Source: Bacteroidales bacterium (GTDB taxonomy: Bacteria; Bacteroidota; Bacteroidia; Bacteroidales; UBA12077). From it: a DNA stretch of 5,755 bases. The position numbers and the translations under genes were made by a program. Location of the stretch: NCBI GenBank assembly GCA_030643125.1, contig DAOWML010000164.1, forward strand, positions 1 through 5,755, given 5' to 3'. Shown one piece after another: positions 5,108-5,755 of this stretch; the first letter of the stretch is position 1; each line of letters starts with the position of its first letter. Below the pieces are notes generated by a model. It was not told the origin of the DNA. It saw nothing but the letters and a program-made list of their open reading frames with translations, and did not search any database.

Positions 5108-5755
5108 TTATGAATATTTTTCAATTGTTTCTTGAAATAATTGCTCTTTATTAATGGGCACAACACCTACTTTTTCACAAACCAGACCTCCTGCCAAATT
5201 TGATATTCCAGCAATTAATTCAGGTTCTAAGCCTGCAGCCAGACATAGGCTTGCTGTTCCTATTAAAGTATCGCCAGCACCTGAAACATCAGCTATATCA
5301 CGAATTTCTGCAGGTATAGTCTGGTACGAACTATTATAGCTTATAAAAACTCCAAGTTCGGAAAGTGTTATTAAAAGATATTTAGCCGATAGTTCTGAAT
5401 GTAGTTTTTGTGATGCGGTGAATATTCCATCAAAATCGCCTTTCTTAATATAAATCTTTGATCCATCAACTAGCTCATTAAAATTAGGTTTGAAAAGCGT
5501 TACGTTTTTATATTCCATGAAATTACGCTTCTTGGGATCTACAAGAGTTGGAATATTATTTTTGTTAGCAAATTCAACTACACTTTTAATTACTTCAGGT
5601 GTTATACATCCTTTATCGTAATCCTCAAAAATGATTGCATCAATATGTTTGTCAGAAAGTATAGTTAGGATTTTATTTATGAATTTTTTTTCTGTTTCTG
5701 TATCGAGCTCTGTATCAATTTCTTCGTCAACCCTTAACATGTGTTGATTGTCAGC
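5108..5755 (-). CDS. hldA: D-glycero-beta-D-manno-heptose-7-phosphate kinase, PfkB family (5' end outside window)
   Basis: This cytoplasmic kinase phosphorylates D-glycero-D-manno-heptose 7-phosphate at C1, an early step towards the ADP-heptose used in LPS core. The frame stays open to the window edge and reads ADNQHMLRVDEE across the ATG at 5740, so that ATG is internal; QH-MLRVDEE is itself a conserved substrate-side motif of the RfaE1/HldE kinase domain. The visible 215 residues are the C-terminal two thirds: FEDYDKGCITPEV (~43-55), VDPKKRNF (~72-79), KPNFNEL (~89-95) and DVSGAGDT (156-163), whose last Asp (~162) is the PfkB catalytic base. NLAGGLVCEKVGVVP (~186-200) ends the fold. The protein stops at EKYS with no adenylyltransferase domain, so this is the standalone kinase (HldA/RfaE1) and the adenylyltransferase must be encoded elsewhere. 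It is co-directional with parA but 274 bp away, probably a separate unit. Confidence 0.9.
   Translation of the reverse strand, partial: ADNQHMLRVDEEIDTELDTETEKKFINKILTILSDKHIDAIIFEDYDKGCITPEVIKSVVEFANKNNIPTLVDPKKRNFMEYKNVTLFKPNFNELVDGSKIYIKKGDFDGIFTASQKLHSELSAKYLLITLSELGVFISYNSSYQTIPAEIRDIADVSGAGDTLIGTASLCLAAGLEPELIAGISNLAGGLVCEKVGVVPINKEQLFQETIEKYS

Noticed and set aside
5154..5339. 61-residue + strand open frame opposite the kinase active site
   Set aside because: It is the mirror of the conserved GAGDT and AGG region of the kinase and has no support of its own.
5738..5740. ATG as the start of the kinase gene
   Set aside because: It falls inside the conserved QHMLRVDEE motif and the frame continues to the window edge; a start here would remove the N-terminal third of the PfkB fold.
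1..5755. Mobile elements, CRISPR arrays, tRNA or rRNA genes, riboswitches
   Set aside because: No transposase-like frame, terminal inverted repeats, regularly spaced repeats, cloverleaf-like sequence or recognisable riboswitch core was seen on either strand by eye.

Overview
The window looks like a stretch of chromosome from a member of the Bacteroidota, probably a Bacteroidales or Marinilabiliales-type organism. The DNA is strongly AT-rich, starts lack clear Shine-Dalgarno sequences, and the gene order parA-parB-DUF5683-MltD is, as I recall it, typical of that phylum. A Bacteroidota-style -7 element (TATTTTTG) lies upstream of parA. No database search was run, so the placement is an inference.

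Layout. Bases 1-813 (+) hold the 3' part of a gene of unknown function; its frame is open to the window edge and its product ends in helical TPR-like repeats. It converges on the leftward genes at a compact hairpin terminator (841-867). The rest reads leftward on the minus strand: a standalone heptose-7-phosphate kinase (5755-5108, 5' end cut by the window), a 274-bp gene-free region rich in small repeats and dyads, then parA (4833-4033), parB (4008-3142), a DUF5683 membrane protein (3112-2540) and an MltD-like lytic transglycosylase with LysM domains (2413-866). parA, parB and the DUF5683 gene are 24-29 bp apart and almost certainly one operon. The transglycosylase follows after 126 bp with no terminator seen, so it may be read through or have its own promoter.

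How the genes work together. ParA (a deviant Walker ATPase) and ParB (a CTP-dependent clamp) segregate the chromosome origin region. The DUF5683 protein is a small envelope protein of unknown role. The MltD-like enzyme cuts peptidoglycan glycan strands, so the cluster joins DNA segregation to wall remodelling. The kinase belongs to ADP-heptose synthesis for LPS and is probably a separate transcription unit.

Novelty. The genes themselves are ordinary for this phylum and I see no new enzyme system, mobile element, CRISPR array or RNA gene. The most interesting stretch is the intergenic region 4834-5107 upstream of parA. It holds an exact tandem duplication of an 11-bp dyad, a 14-bp tandem repeat with one mismatch, two related TGATT/AATCA palindromes and a half-match to parS. 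These could be an autoregulatory operator or a lineage-specific partition site. The convergent terminator, which lies almost on top of the transglycosylase stop codon, is a second point of interest.
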